Shown here: one piece after another, positions 19,237 to 28,469 of the stretch
Layout of the letters: every line of letters begins with the position of its first letter
Numbering within the stretch: position 1 is the first letter of the stretch
DNA from: Paracoccaceae bacterium
Lineage (GTDB): Bacteria; Pseudomonadota; Alphaproteobacteria; Rhodobacterales; Rhodobacteraceae
Direction: 5' to 3'
Assembly (NCBI GenBank): GCA_014654775.1
Contig: JACVZW010000030.1
Span: 1 to 64,000, forward strand
DNA length: 64,000 nt
Notes under the pieces: generated by a model
What the model was told of the DNA's origin: nothing
The model's database searches: none
What the model saw: only the letters and a program-made list of their open reading frames with translations
Program-made: the position numbers and the translations under genes

Positions 19237-20275
19237 ACCCAGTCCCTGTCCGCCGCGCAAAGGCCTCCGCCGTCAGCACCAGATCGACATGCGCCCGCAT
19301 CTCTCCCAAGGCGCGGCAGGAGACGGACCGTCGTCCCGTCTCCACAAATCCCAACTTCTTCAGAACCCGTGCCGAGGCGGCATTTCCCTCGAAGTACCCC
19401 GAAACCACATCCCCGCCGCCCGCCGCAAAGCGCGCGGCAAGGGCGGCCCGCGCCGCCTCCGTCGCATAGCCCCGCCCCTGCACCCGCCGTGCCAGCCAAT
19501 AACCGAGGTCCCCGCCACAAGTCAGCACCCCGGCGAAACCCTCCGCATCCTCGATCGCATAGGTCTCTCCCGCGCGCGCGAAACCCTCCAGAAAATCAAG
19601 AAAATCCCGCTCTCCATAAGGGTGGGGCACCTGCGCCAGCCAGCCCGCAGCCCCGATGTCATTCAGTCCGGCCATGACATCCGCCGCATCCCCCGGAAAG
19701 ACCGGACGCAGCATCAGCCGCGCCGAGGCGATCCGGACGGGCACGGCCACCTTGCCCATCCGCAACCGCTCCAGATCAAGCCGATAGGTCCGGACCTCCG
19801 CCACCGCGTCTCGCGCCACGCTCGTCCCGACCTCGGCCCCCATGTCCTCAAACCCCACCTTCCGCAACACAGCGCCCGAGGCGGGGTTGTCCGCGAAATG
19901 ACCCGCCTCCACCGTGCCCAGCCCGAAACGCGGCATGACTGCCGACAGGAAGGCCCCCAGGGCTTCCGTCGCATATCCCCTGCCCCACTGGCCTGGATCA
20001 ATGAAATAGGCCGTCGACACCGGATCGCCGCCGATCCCAACTGTCCCGATCATCCGCTCCGGTGCCGACCGCAAGGCGATGGCATGGCGGAACCCAATCC
20101 CCCCACGCCAGCGCGACCGCTCCAGAAACTCTGCCGCCTGCGCCTGCGTCCAGTCCGCCGGGATCGACATCATCATCCGCACGACGCGCGGATCAGCCCC
20201 GATCCGATGCAGGGCCGGGATGTCCAGATTGGGCTCCAGCCCCCGCAGAACCAACCGTTCTGTCTCAATCCGCAT
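19235..20275 (-). CDS. Tandem GNAT N-acetyltransferase (two domains)
   Basis: 346-residue protein made of two consecutive GNAT domains. The first (about 1-170) starts METERLVLR-like (MRIETERLVLRGL) and has the acetyl-CoA loop GQWGRGYATEALGAF. The second (about 178-346) starts IASARLMLRPV and has ARRVQGRGYATEAARAAL. Both are of the RimJ/RimL type, which modify protein N-termini or small molecules; the substrates are unknown. There is no strong Shine-Dalgarno before ATG 20275. It follows a third GNAT gene on the same strand, so three such domains stand in a row here. Confidence 0.82.
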   Translation of the reverse strand: MRIETERLVLRGLEPNLDIPALHRIGADPRVVRMMMSIPADWTQAQAAEFLERSRWRGGIGFRHAIALRSAPERMIGTVGIGGDPVSTAYFIDPGQWGRGYATEALGAFLSAVMPRFGLGTVEAGHFADNPASGAVLRKVGFEDMGAEVGTSVARDAVAEVRTYRLDLERLRMGKVAVPVRIASARLMLRPVFPGDAADVMAGLNDIGAAGWLAQVPHPYGERDFLDFLEGFARAGETYAIEDAEGFAGVLTCGGDLGYWLARRVQGRGYATEAARAALAARFAAGGGDVVSGYFEGNAASARVLKKLGFVETGRRSVSCRALGEMRAHVDLVLTAEAFARRTGTG

Positions 20276-20310
20276 GCCACAGCACCACCACCCGGCCAAA
20301 ACGCCCAAAG

Positions 20311-20415
20311 CCCCTTCATCTTGGCCCAAATACTCAAAAGAACGCCCGCCACCCGCAGCGTGCGGCCAGGCCGAAGGAACGGGGGGGGTCCGGGGGGGCC
20401 GCATGGCCCCCCCGG
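20311..20415. repeat. Dispersed repeat plus long G/C hairpin
   Basis: A full copy of the repeat (CCTTCATCTTGGCCCAAATA, 20313-20332), then a G-tract and a 9-bp perfect stem CCGGGGGGG (20390-20398)/CCCCCCCGG (20407-20415). It fills the gap between two GNAT genes on the minus strand and could act as terminator or mRNA stabiliser, although no T-run follows. Confidence 0.65.
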
Positions 20416-20422
20416 CCTCCGC

Positions 20423-20983
20423 TCAATCCAGCTTGCGGATATAGGTCCAGGTCGGCACGCGGGCATTGCGCGCGACCGAAAACGTCTCGGCATCGCCCAG
20501 ATACTGGAACCCGGCATTGGTCAGCACCCGCGCCGATCCCGGATTGTCCTGAAACACCTCGGCAAAGACCGTGCGGCTCTTCTGCGGATTGGCCGCGATC
20601 AGCGCCCGCACCGCTTCCGAGGCAAAGCCCGTGTTCCAGAAGGCGGGGGCGACCCAATAGCCGATCTCGGACTGGCCGCGATCCCATTTCGTCTCATCCA
20701 TCCGCTTCAGGCTGATCACGCCCAGCACTTCGGCAAGGCCCGAGGCCGCGCCATCCATGACCCAGACATCCTCATCCCCGCCCGCCTGCATGGCGCGGGT
20801 GACAAAAGCCTCGGCCGCGCCGGGGGGCAGCGGATGGGGAATGGACCGCGTCGCCTCGGCCACGCGCCGATCCCCTGCATACATCGCAAAGAGACCCGCA
20901 TCCGATTTGCGCACCGGCCGCAGGATGAATCGTCCGGCGGCCATCGCCCCCTCCGGCAGCGCAGCGATCTTGTCCAGCATCAT
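20423..20983 (-). CDS. GNAT family N-acetyltransferase
   Basis: 186-residue RimJ/RimL-type acetyltransferase. The core includes RFILRPVRKSDAGLF (beta-1), IGYWVAPAFWNTGFASEAVRALI (acetyl-CoA pyrophosphate loop) and NPGSARVLTNAGF. The start is one of two adjacent ATGs (20983, 20980), 5 nt after GGAGGGAA. It stands between rpmA and the tandem-GNAT gene in the ribosomal/obgE neighbourhood, a common context for ribosomal-protein acetyltransferases, but the target is unknown. Confidence 0.85.
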   Translation of the reverse strand: MMLDKIAALPEGAMAAGRFILRPVRKSDAGLFAMYAGDRRVAEATRSIPHPLPPGAAEAFVTRAMQAGGDEDVWVMDGAASGLAEVLGVISLKRMDETKWDRGQSEIGYWVAPAFWNTGFASEAVRALIAANPQKSRTVFAEVFQDNPGSARVLTNAGFQYLGDAETFSVARNARVPTWTYIRKLD

Positions 20984-21153
20984 GGCTTCCCTCCATCCGA
21001 AGCGCATGTCGGGGGCACCTCGGCCCCGTTCAAGTGTTACGGCACGAAAGCCAGGGAAATGAGCCCCGCTTCCGGCATTTCCGGGGCGAAGGCCCCACCC
21101 GCGTCCCGGCTTCGCTCTCTCCTCCACCCGCCCGCCCGGCCTGCAGGGCCGGA

Positions 21154-21189
21154 AAAAGCGAAGGGGACCGGCTTTTCAGCCGATCCCCC
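21154..21189 (-). terminator. Rho-independent terminator of rplU-rpmA
   Basis: On the minus strand an 11-bp stem (GGGGATCGGCT, 21189-21179, against AGCCGGTCCCC, 21174-21164; one G-T wobble) with loop GAAA is followed by TTCGCTTTTT. It lies about 29 bp after the rpmA stop. Confidence 0.85.
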
Positions 21190-21217
21190 ATCTACATTCC
21201 GAATGTAAAGGTTCGGC

Positions 21218-21487
21218 TTACTCGGCTGCCTCCGCAACGGGGAGGACCGAAATGAAGGTGCGGCCCTTGAGGCCTTTCTTGAACGCCACCTTGCCCTCGG
21301 TCACGGCAAAGATCGTGTGATCCGTGCCCATGCCGACGCCCTGACCCGGGAAGAAGGTCGTCCCGCGCTGACGCACGATGATGTTGCCCGGGATGGCGGC
21401 CTGACCGCCATACAGCTTCACGCCCAGACGACGACCGGCGCTGTCGCGCCCGTTGCGGGAAGAACCGCCTGCCTTTTTATGTGCCAT
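21218..21487 (-). CDS. rpmA: 50S ribosomal protein L27
   Basis: 89-residue bL27, located near the peptidyl-transferase centre. The N-terminus [16 protein letters not shown] and the core [22 protein letters not shown] are diagnostic. There is no Firmicutes-type cleavable N-terminal extension. It follows rplU by 13 bp and is followed by an intrinsic terminator. Confidence 0.98.
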   Translation of the reverse strand: MAHKKAGGSSRNGRDSAGRRLGVKLYGGQAAIPGNIIVRQRGTTFFPGQGVGMGTDHTIFAVTEGKVAFKKGLKGRTFISVLPVAEAAE

Positions 21488-21500
21488 GGGGTGTTACTCC

Positions 21501-21959
21501 TTATTCCGCAACGGCTTCAGCGGCCTTCTTGGCACGCTTCGGTTTCGCAGGGGCCTCGGCAGCCACGGGGGCGGCTTCGGCGTTATGGGCGGCGCGGCGC
21601 GCATCGGCGGTGCCGGTCGCGGCGGCGACGCCCGACGTCTCGGCGCCCGAGGCGAGCACTTCCGTCACACGGACCAGCGTCAGCTGCTGACGATGCCCCT
21701 TGGTGCGCTGCGAGCTGTGCTTGCGGCGACGCTTGACGTAGTGGATCGTCTTCTCGCCCTTGATCTGGTCGATGACTTCCGCCACCACGCCGGCGCCCGC
21801 CACGGTGGGCGAACCGACGGTCACGGTGTCGCCACCCACCATCAGGATCTCGTTGAACTGGATCTTGTCACCAGCATTGGCGGCCAGCTTTTCCACGCGC
21901 AGCACGTCACCCGCCTGCACCTTGTACTGCTTGCCACCGGTCTTCAGGACCGCGAACAT
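21501..21959 (-). CDS. rplU: 50S ribosomal protein L21 with C-terminal extension
   Basis: 152-residue bL21. The first ~102 residues (MFAVLKTGGKQYKV... RRRKHSSQRTKGHRQQLTLVRV) are the normal domain. The last ~50 residues are an Ala/Lys/Glu-rich low-complexity tail ending PKRAKKAAEAVAE, absent from the E. coli protein but seen in other alphaproteobacteria. AGAGGAAG precedes the ATG. It is the first gene of rplU-rpmA and is driven by the promoter at 22101-22129 through a leader of about 135 nt. Confidence 0.97.
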   Translation of the reverse strand: MFAVLKTGGKQYKVQAGDVLRVEKLAANAGDKIQFNEILMVGGDTVTVGSPTVAGAGVVAEVIDQIKGEKTIHYVKRRRKHSSQRTKGHRQQLTLVRVTEVLASGAETSGVAAATGTADARRAAHNAEAAPVAAEAPAKPKRAKKAAEAVAE

Positions 21960-22100
21960 GGGTCTTCCTCTTCCTTGCTCCGCGCCCTGTGGCCCCCGAT
22001 CTCTCGGGCGTTCCGGGGTTTCCCCGCCTCGGACAGCGCGCCCTCGCGGGCGTCATGAAAATATGAACCCGGCCAGACTCGCGCCTCGCCGGGATGCGCG

Positions 22101-22129
22101 CTTATCGGGGCAAGCTCCCGCGAAGTCAA
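22101..22129 (-). promoter_or_regulatory. Sigma-70-type promoter for rplU-rpmA
   Basis: Near-consensus promoter on the minus strand: -35 TTGACT (22124-22129), 17-bp spacer, -10 GATAAG (22101-22106). Transcription would begin near 22094 and give a leader of about 135 nt before rplU. Confidence 0.75.
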
Positions 22130-22167
22130 GCCCGATCCGGCCCCCGCCCCGGCCCATCCGCCGCGGC

Positions 22168-23106
22168 TCAGATATCCTGCCCCTGCATCTGCCGCGCCAC
22201 CGCCAGACCCAGCGCCTTCGCCACCGGCGTGAAGACATCATCGAAGGCCGCGAACAGCGCCACGTTCAGCGCCTGCCCCGCCGGGCTCAGCGAAAAGTCG
22301 ATGTATTGCTGCAATTCCGCGTCCGACAGCGGCCCATAGGCCAGCGCCAGATAGGGATAAATCCAGTCCGAGGTCGAGGCGCGGATTTCCGGCTCCTGCG
22401 CCCAGGTGTCCGACAGCATCTGCTCTTCGGTCATCTCCTCGCCGAAGGCACCGCCCTCCACCATCCCCTGATAGAAGGCAAGGTTGGAATTCAGCGCCCC
22501 CATGACGTTCGATTCGACAAGGTCATTGGCCGCCACGAAGGCCTCCAGCAGATCGACCCGCGCGCCACCCTCCGCCGCCATCTCCTGCCACGCGACCTTG
22601 GCCGCCTCTTCCGTGCCATCGTCCAAAAGCGCGCGCCGCGCCTCGATCTCCAGCCGCAGCACCTTCTGCCCGATATCCGATCCAAAGAAGGCCCGCGCCG
22701 CCTCCGTGGCCTCGCCCTGCCCCTCCAGCGCCGTGTTCAGCGAGGCCCCGAAGGCCCCCTCCATGCGCGCGCCGTCATAGATCAGGCCGACCGTCGCCTG
22801 CCAGCCCGATCCGCCCGCACCGGGGAACATGTCCGTCTCAAGCGTACGGCCATATTCAATCCCCTCCTCCCGCAGGATCGCCACGATATCGGCGATCCGC
22901 ATCGTCTCCATCAGAGCCGCCACTTCGGGGCGCAACGCAGCCACCGTCCCCGCTTGTGCATCGGTCTGCGCCTCGGTCTGGGTCCCGCTCTGCGCCAGCG
23001 CCCGCCCCGGCAGGGCCTGCACCCCCACGACCCCGATCAGCGCGGCCAGCGCCACGCCCCGCCCCAGCGTCCCGAACCCGAAGCCGGACCCAATCGCATC
23101 GGCCAT
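22168..23106 (-). CDS. DUF2059 domain protein, periplasmic
   Basis: 312-residue secreted protein. An N-terminal hydrophobic segment (about 14-38, ending ALPGRALAQS) looks like a Sec signal peptide with cleavage after ALA. The mature part is helix-rich and carries a DUF2059-like C-terminal unit (YIDFSLSPAGQALNVALFAAFDDVF). The function of the family is unknown. GGGAGG precedes ATG 23106. Between its start and tRNA-Ser lies about 200 bp with the tRNA promoter. Confidence 0.75.
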   Translation of the reverse strand: MADAIGSGFGFGTLGRGVALAALIGVVGVQALPGRALAQSGTQTEAQTDAQAGTVAALRPEVAALMETMRIADIVAILREEGIEYGRTLETDMFPGAGGSGWQATVGLIYDGARMEGAFGASLNTALEGQGEATEAARAFFGSDIGQKVLRLEIEARRALLDDGTEEAAKVAWQEMAAEGGARVDLLEAFVAANDLVESNVMGALNSNLAFYQGMVEGGAFGEEMTEEQMLSDTWAQEPEIRASTSDWIYPYLALAYGPLSDAELQQYIDFSLSPAGQALNVALFAAFDDVFTPVAKALGLAVARQMQGQDI

Positions 23107-23251
23107 GACCGCACCTCCCTTCCTGCATCGCCCAACGGCTTGTCCCACAGCTAAGGAAAGCCGCCCCGCTTGCCAAGCCACCCGGCCCCACATCTGCGCG
23201 AGCCATGCCGAAAGCCCCCGCAAAATCCCCGCCCCGCCCCCGAAATCGGCC

Positions 23252-23280
23252 TTGCAAGCCCCGCACGACCCCGCTAGACA
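23252..23280 (+). promoter_or_regulatory. Promoter of tRNA-Ser
   Basis: -35 TTGCAA (23252-23257), 17-bp spacer, -10 TAGACA (23275-23280), ending 28 bp before the tRNA 5' end. Confidence 0.6.
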
Positions 23281-23308
23281 CCCCGCCACTGACGACCCCC
23301 AAAGGCAC

Positions 23309-23398
<90 letters not shown>

Positions 23399-23757
23399 AT
23401 ACACCAATCCTCCTTCCCTGACGCATTCCACGCCGCCCCGCCTGTGTAGCGATGGCGCGAATCGGGGCGGCGCGGCGTCATCCGCTCCCTCTTGCCGCCC
23501 TTCCGCCCCGCCCGGCGCCCCGTCGGCACGCGGTTCCAAGCGGCAGTCAGCGGTCGAATGGGCGAATTACGGGCCCTTTCCCGCAGTTTCGCATAAACCT
23601 TCGGCCAAATCCGCCGCCCTCCGCCTATACCGCCAGAAACACCCGGCGGAGTCCCGCGCACGTAAACAGAAGGCCGACTGGCCCTGACTTGCCAGCGCGC
23701 AAAAAGCCCGTGCAGGCTTCCCCTCGTCGACTGTCATTCACTCAGGGAGGGTCTCCG

Positions 23758-23964
23758 ATGGACCGTGTTTTTGCTCTTCTGTCCGCCGCTATGTTTGCCG
23801 TGATGCTGTCCAGCGTCGCCCTCTTCCTGATGATCGTGGAAGGCCGCGCCGCGGCGCTCGTTCTCATGCCCGCCGAAGCGGCCCAGTCCGGGGCCCAGTC
23901 CGGGGCCAAGGCGCCGATCGGCTTCACCCCGCTCTGGGTGCCCGAAACCGACCTGCCCGAATAA
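23758..23964 (+). CDS. Small single-pass membrane protein, unknown
   Basis: 68-residue protein with one strongly hydrophobic helix (about residues 4-27, VFALLSAAMFAVMLSSVALFLMI) and a short polar C-terminus with a repeated SGAQSGA motif. AGGGAGG stands before the ATG, which makes translation likely. I do not recognise the family, and no neighbour suggests a role. Confidence 0.6.
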   Translation: MDRVFALLSAAMFAVMLSSVALFLMIVEGRAAALVLMPAEAAQSGAQSGAKAPIGFTPLWVPETDLPE

Positions 23965-24135
23965 CCCGCCCCTGCCACAGCAGCGTCGACCCGACTGTCG
24001 AACGCCCACCTCACGCCCTTTGCCGCCACCGCGTCCCCTGTCGCATCGCAGGGCATAGGCCCACCACGCCCGATCCCCAACCCAAAGCACAGCTCTGCGC
24101 CGCCAGCACCAACGCCAGCGGCAGGGCTGGAACGG

Positions 24136-24202
24136 AAAAGGCCCGCCCCGGGGTCACGGGAACGGGCCTGTCGAATGAGGATGGAGGCAAGCCATCCCCG
24201 AC
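24136..24202 (-). ncRNA. Candidate iron/manganese-responsive small RNA
   Basis: Predicted transcript of about 67 nt on the minus strand, from the promoter at 24209-24237 to an intrinsic terminator. It contains a 6-bp hairpin (GGATGG/CCATCC, 24197-24192 and 24184-24179) with loop CTTGCCT, so GCCTCC is partly exposed and could pair with Shine-Dalgarno sequences. A second hairpin (AGGCCCG/CGGGCCT, 24169-24163 and 24145-24139) is followed by TTTT. A 13-codon reading frame (ATG 24195, stop 24154) lies inside, so a leaderless peptide is an alternative. The next minus-strand gene is over 1 kb away, which argues against a 5' leader. Confidence 0.55.
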
Positions 24203-24208
24203 GCCACC

Positions 24209-24237
24209 TTTATGCGAATGATTTGCAACCGCATCAA
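24209..24237 (-). promoter_or_regulatory. Promoter with Fur/Mur-box-like palindrome
   Basis: On the minus strand: -35 TTGATG (24232-24237), 17-bp spacer, -10 CATAAA (24209-24214), with an A/T-rich upstream stretch (24241-24270). The spacer contains TGCAAATCATTCGCA (24213-24227), a near-palindrome resembling alphaproteobacterial Fur/Mur boxes and overlapping the -10 element, as expected for a repressor site. Regulator identity is inferred from the motif only. Confidence 0.5.
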
Positions 24238-24615
24238 GGGAAAATCTGCTTCCAAATGCATCTTTTTTTGGCCACCCGCAGAACGGTAGAAATCGGCCCC
24301 CGTCACCCCGGCCCTGCGGTCTAACGGCCCCGAAACTCGGCGCTGCGCGAGTGAACCTTTCCCAACCCCCTAACTATTCTCCCTTTTCTGGCCGCCACAT
24401 CTTTCGCGAAGCGCGAAATCCCGCCACCGGTGCTTGCCGCGCAAGGCGCAGCACAACCCTAGACCTGTTTGATCTGGCGCAAAGCCGTCATCTGCGCCGT
24501 CTCGTAAGTCTCTCTTAATGACAAAGCTTTTCTTCCGTTCTTCCCGATAGGCGGGCCGTTCACGGAAGACTCGGCCCGTCAGCCGACTCAGGTGCATCCA
24601 CCGCAGGAAGACCGA

Positions 24616-27600
24616 ATGCCGCTTAGACCCACCGGCCGCGCCCAGAACCCGCTCCGTCCGGCCTGCATCCTGCTTCCCAGCATACTCACGCTCGGCGCCC
24701 TGTCCGGGCGGGCCTTGGCACAGACCGCGACCCCCGCGGCCACCACCAGCCCGTGGCTGGCGCTGATCGCGGCCCTCCTCGCGGTTCTCTGCCTCGCCGC
24801 CTTCGTCACCATCCTGATCCTGCGCGGACGGCTCCGTCGGCTGATGGAGGCCCGCCACGTCATCGCCGAGGCCCTGCACAAACGCATTCGCGAACGCGAC
24901 GGCCTGCATGCCGTCTTCCTCGCCACCGAAGACCTGACACGCCCCCCGCAAGAGACGCTCGCCGCCATCGCCCGCGCGCTTGAAACGGGGATCGGCGCGC
25001 CGAACGAGTTCCGCTTCCGCCTGCGCCTCTTCGACGCCCTTCACGATCCGCTCCCCGGCACCGACGGCCCGCCCCTCTTCGCCACCACCCTGACCATCGA
25101 AGGGATCGAGGCTGGCGAGATCGCCGTCTTCGCCGCCTCCGGCCGCAGCGCCCATCTCCACCCCGAAGAACGGCTGCTGGTCGAACTCGCCGCCTCGCGC
25201 CTTGCTGGGCGCAGCCTTGGCGCACTGGCGACCCAGCGCCTCGCCCGCAGCGAGGAACGCTTCCGCCACACCTTCCAGCATTCCGCACAGGCCACCGCCG
25301 TGCTGCAGAACGGCATCTTCACCGAGGCGAATGCCGCCGCCCATACCATCCTCGGCTTCCGCGACGGCCACAGCTTCATCGGCCTGCGCCCCGACCAGAT
25401 CTCCCCTGAGTATCAGCCCGACGGCGCGCGCTCCGCCGACAAGGCCACCGCCCTCATTGACCGCGCCCTGCGCGAGGGCAGCGTGAAGTTCGACTGGGAA
25501 CACCTGCGCGCCGACGGCACGCCCGTCCTGATCGAAGTGATGCTCACCGCCGTCGCCGATGGCGACCATGTCGATGTCTTCACCCTCTGGAACGACATCA
25601 CCGTCACCCGTCAGGCCGAAGTGGCGCTCGCCAATTACCAGCGGACGCTCGAGGCACAGGTCGTCCGCCGCACCGAGGAACTCACCGCCCGCACCGAAGA
25701 ACTGCAGACCATCCTCGCCACCGCCGACAGCGGCATCGCCCTTGTCCGCGACGGTCGCATCGCCACCGCCAATCCCGGCCTCTCCGCCCTGCTCCTGCGC
25801 CCGCTCAAACAGTTGATCGGCACCAACTCCCGCCACGTCCTCGCCGATCCCGACGATTGGGCGCGCCTGAAGACCGAGTCGCGCGATGCGATGGAACGCG
25901 GCGAAACCTATTCCTCCAGCACCCAACTGTCCTGCGGCGACGGCTCGCTGCGCTGGGTGCATCTGCGCGCCAAGGCCATCGATCCGCGCGATCCGGGCCA
26001 AGGCGCGGTCTGGGTCATCACCGATGCCACGCAGGAACGGGCCGCCGCCGCCCAACTCGCCCAGGCCCGCGACATCGCCCTGCAGGCGGCGCGGCTGAAA
26101 TCCGAATTCCTCGCCCAAATGAGCCACGAGCTGCGCTCGCCCATCAACGCCGTCATCGGCTTCGGCGACCTGCTGCTCGGCTCTCCCCTCACCGCGCATC
26201 AGCGCGACTATGTGGTCAAGCTGCAGGGGGCAGGCCGCCACCTTCTCTCTATCGTCAACGACGTGCTCGACCTCTCCAAGGTCGAGGCGGGCAAGCTGCG
26301 CATCGAACGCACCGAATTCGCGCTGGCCTCCGTGCTGCGCGCCGCCTGCGACAGCATCGCCGCCGCCGCCGCCGACAAGGGCCTCGAACTGATCCTCGAC
26401 ACCGATCCCACTCTGCCGCCGCGCCTGATGGGCGATCCGCTGCGCATCACGCAGATTCTGATGAACTATCTCAGCAACGCGCTGAAATTCACCGGGACGG
26501 GCGAGATTTTGCTCGACGTCGCCCCCGACACGGGCGCCGATGGCGCAGGGATGATCCGCTTCACTGTCACCGACAGCGGCCTCGGCATGTCGCCCGACCA
26601 GATCGCCCGCCTGTTCCAGACCTTCTCGCAGGCCGAGGAATCCACCGCCCGCCTCTATGGCGGCACGGGCCTTGGCCTCGCCATCTGCCGCCAACTGGCC
26701 GATCTGATGCAGGGCGAGGTGGGCGTCGACAGCACGCCCGGACAAGGCAGCCGCTTCTGGGTGCGCCTGCCCCTCGAGGCCGCCCCGCTGCCCGCCACCC
26801 TCCAGTCCATGGCCCCGCCCCCGGCCCTGTCCGGCAAGCGGCTCCTGATCCTTGATGACAATCCCCGCGCCGCCGCCGCCCTCATCCGCACCCTCGCCGC
26901 CACAGGCGCGCGCCCGACCACCTGCGCGAATGTCGATGCCACCATCGCCGCCGCCCGCGCGGGCCGCTTCGACGCGCTGCTCGTGGACAGCCGGATGCCC
27001 GATGCCGACGGCCATATCGCCGCCGCACGACTGCGCGCCGCCCTCGGGGCGGACCTGCCGCCGCTTCTCTTGCTCTCGCATCGCGGCGGCCATGCGGCGG
27101 TCGAGGATGCCTATGCCCACGGTTTCCGCGACCTCGTCCTGAAACCCGTCGATCCGGATATCCTGATCCCGCGCCTCGCCGCCGTCCTCAATGGCGAAGA
27201 CCCGCAGGGCCGCATCGCGACGCAGGCCCCCGACCCGGCCCAACCGAGCCCCTTCTCAGGCCGCGCCGCCCTCATCGTCGACGACAACCCGATGAACCGT
27301 GAGGTGACGGCAGCCCTTCTCGGCCATCAGGGCTTTGAAACCCTGACGGCCAGCAACGGGGCCGAGGCGCTGCAGACGCTGCTCGACCGCGACATCGACC
27401 TGATCCTGATGGATTGCCAGATGCCCGTGATGGACGGCATCGAAGCCACCCGCCGCATCCGCGCTTTGCCCAGCGCCCGCGCCAGCGTGCCGATCATCGG
27501 CCTGACCGGCCAGTCCGAAGAGGCGGATCGTGACGAAGGCCTTGCCGCAGGCATGTCCGACTACCTTGTAAAGCCCGTCGCCCCCTCGGCCCTGCGCGCG

Positions 27601-27711
27601 ACGCTGGCCCGCCATCTGGGCCACGCGCCCTGCCGACCCGACGGTGTCCCGACGGACGCACCCCTGCCCGACAGCCCGCCTGCGCAGCCCCTCGCCGCTC
27701 AGGTCTCATAG
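24616..27711 (+). CDS. Hybrid sensor histidine kinase with two receiver domains
   Basis: 1031-residue membrane-bound hybrid kinase. There are two N-terminal hydrophobic segments (about 15-37, possibly a signal peptide, and 46-70), a helical linker, a PAS domain (about 215-340), a coiled coil ([13 protein letters not shown]), a second PAS (about 365-470), HisKA with H504 in [14 protein letters not shown], HATPase with [12 protein letters not shown] and GGTGLGLAI, then two receiver domains with phospho-accepting D791 ([10 protein letters not shown]) and D933 ([10 protein letters not shown]). AGGAAG precedes ATG 24616. No response regulator or Hpt gene is adjacent, so it is an orphan. The signal sensed is unknown. 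Its 3' end overlaps the convergent SDR gene by 13 bp. Confidence 0.92.
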   Translation: MPLRPTGRAQNPLRPACILLPSILTLGALSGRALAQTATPAATTSPWLALIAALLAVLCLAAFVTILILRGRLRRLMEARHVIAEALHKRIRERDGLHAVFLATEDLTRPPQETLAAIARALETGIGAPNEFRFRLRLFDALHDPLPGTDGPPLFATTLTIEGIEAGEIAVFAASGRSAHLHPEERLLVELAASRLAGRSLGALATQRLARSEERFRHTFQHSAQATAVLQNGIFTEANAAAHTILGFRDGHSFIGLRPDQISPEYQPDGARSADKATALIDRALREGSVKFDWEHLRADGTPVLIEVMLTAVADGDHVDVFTLWNDITVTRQAEVALANYQRTLEAQVVRRTEELTARTEELQTILATADSGIALVRDGRIATANPGLSALLLRPLKQLIGTNSRHVLADPDDWARLKTESRDAMERGETYSSSTQLSCGDGSLRWVHLRAKAIDPRDPGQGAVWVITDATQERAAAAQLAQARDIALQAARLKSEFLAQMSHELRSPINAVIGFGDLLLGSPLTAHQRDYVVKLQGAGRHLLSIVNDVLDLSKVEAGKLRIERTEFALASVLRAACDSIAAAAADKGLELILDTDPTLPPRLMGDPLRITQILMNYLSNALKFTGTGEILLDVAPDTGADGAGMIRFTVTDSGLGMSPDQIARLFQTFSQAEESTARLYGGTGLGLAICRQLADLMQGEVGVDSTPGQGSRFWVRLPLEAAPLPATLQSMAPPPALSGKRLLILDDNPRAAAALIRTLAATGARPTTCANVDATIAAARAGRFDALLVDSRMPDADGHIAAARLRAALGADLPPLLLLSHRGGHAAVEDAYAHGFRDLVLKPVDPDILIPRLAAVLNGEDPQGRIATQAPDPAQPSPFSGRAALIVDDNPMNREVTAALLGHQGFETLTASNGAEALQTLLDRDIDLILMDCQMPVMDGIEATRRIRALPSARASVPIIGLTGQSEEADRDEGLAAGMSDYLVKPVAPSALRATLARHLGHAPCRPDGVPTDAPLPDSPPAQPLAAQVS

Positions 27712-28460
27712 GGCCAGGGCGCCTGCGAAAAGACCCCGCCATCCACCCACAGCGTCTGCCCCGTCACGAACCCCGCAGCCGCAGAACAGAAGAACAGCAC
27801 AGGCCCCGCGATGTCGGCGGGCGTGCCCACCCGGCGCAAGGGGGTCAGCGGGCTCCATGTCGCGGCGTAATCCCCCGCCTCCGCCGCCGTCCGCTCGGTG
27901 GCAATCGCACCCGGCGCCACGCAATTCACCCGGATGCCGTGCGGGCCAAGCTCGCTCGCCGCCGCCTTGGTGAACTGCTCGATCCCACCTTTAGAGGCCG
28001 TGTAATCCACCAGTTTCGGGAAGGCGACCTTGTTGCAGCCCGATCCCAGATTGACGATCGACCCCGCCACGCCGCCCGCGATCATCAACCGCGCAGCCGC
28101 CTGCGTGTTTAGGAAGGTGCCGCGCAGATTGGTGCGCATCACCGCATCCCACTGCGCCACCTTCAGATCCATCAGCCCGGCCCATGTCTGGATGCCCGCA
28201 TTGTTCACCAGAACCGACGGCGCGCAGCCTGCCCAGTCCGCCGCCCGCGTGTGAAAGGCCGCCACCGCCGCCTCGTCCCCCGCATCCGCCTCCACCGCAA
28301 GGCAGCGCCGCCCCAGCGCCTCCACCTCCGCCGTCACCCGCGCGGCCAGATCGGCGCTGCCCAGATGGGTCAGCGCCACATCATGCCCCGCCCCCGCCAG
28401 CGCCACCACCAGATGCCGCCCAATGGCCGAAGTCCCAGCCGTCACCACTGCAAGCGTCAT
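27699..28460 (-). CDS. SDR family oxidoreductase
   Basis: 253-residue classical short-chain dehydrogenase/reductase. The cofactor loop is atypical (TAGTSAIG instead of TGxxxGIG), but NNAG, the catalytic serine region (NLGSGCNK), YTASK and the C-terminal GQTLWVDGG are present. The substrate is unknown; resemblance is to the FabG/glucose-dehydrogenase-like group. It starts 9 bp after the TauE/SafE permease gene on the same strand, so the two are likely co-transcribed. Confidence 0.85.
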   Translation of the reverse strand: MTLAVVTAGTSAIGRHLVVALAGAGHDVALTHLGSADLAARVTAEVEALGRRCLAVEADAGDEAAVAAFHTRAADWAGCAPSVLVNNAGIQTWAGLMDLKVAQWDAVMRTNLRGTFLNTQAAARLMIAGGVAGSIVNLGSGCNKVAFPKLVDYTASKGGIEQFTKAAASELGPHGIRVNCVAPGAIATERTAAEAGDYAATWSPLTPLRRVGTPADIAGPVLFFCSAAAGFVTGQTLWVDGGVFSQAPWPYET

Positions 28461-28469
28461 GATTCCCCC

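Noticed and set aside
24370-27243. 957-codon minus-strand open frame opposite the hybrid kinase
   Set aside because: Low-complexity Gly/Ala/Glu translation without domains; the plus strand encodes a full hybrid histidine kinase.
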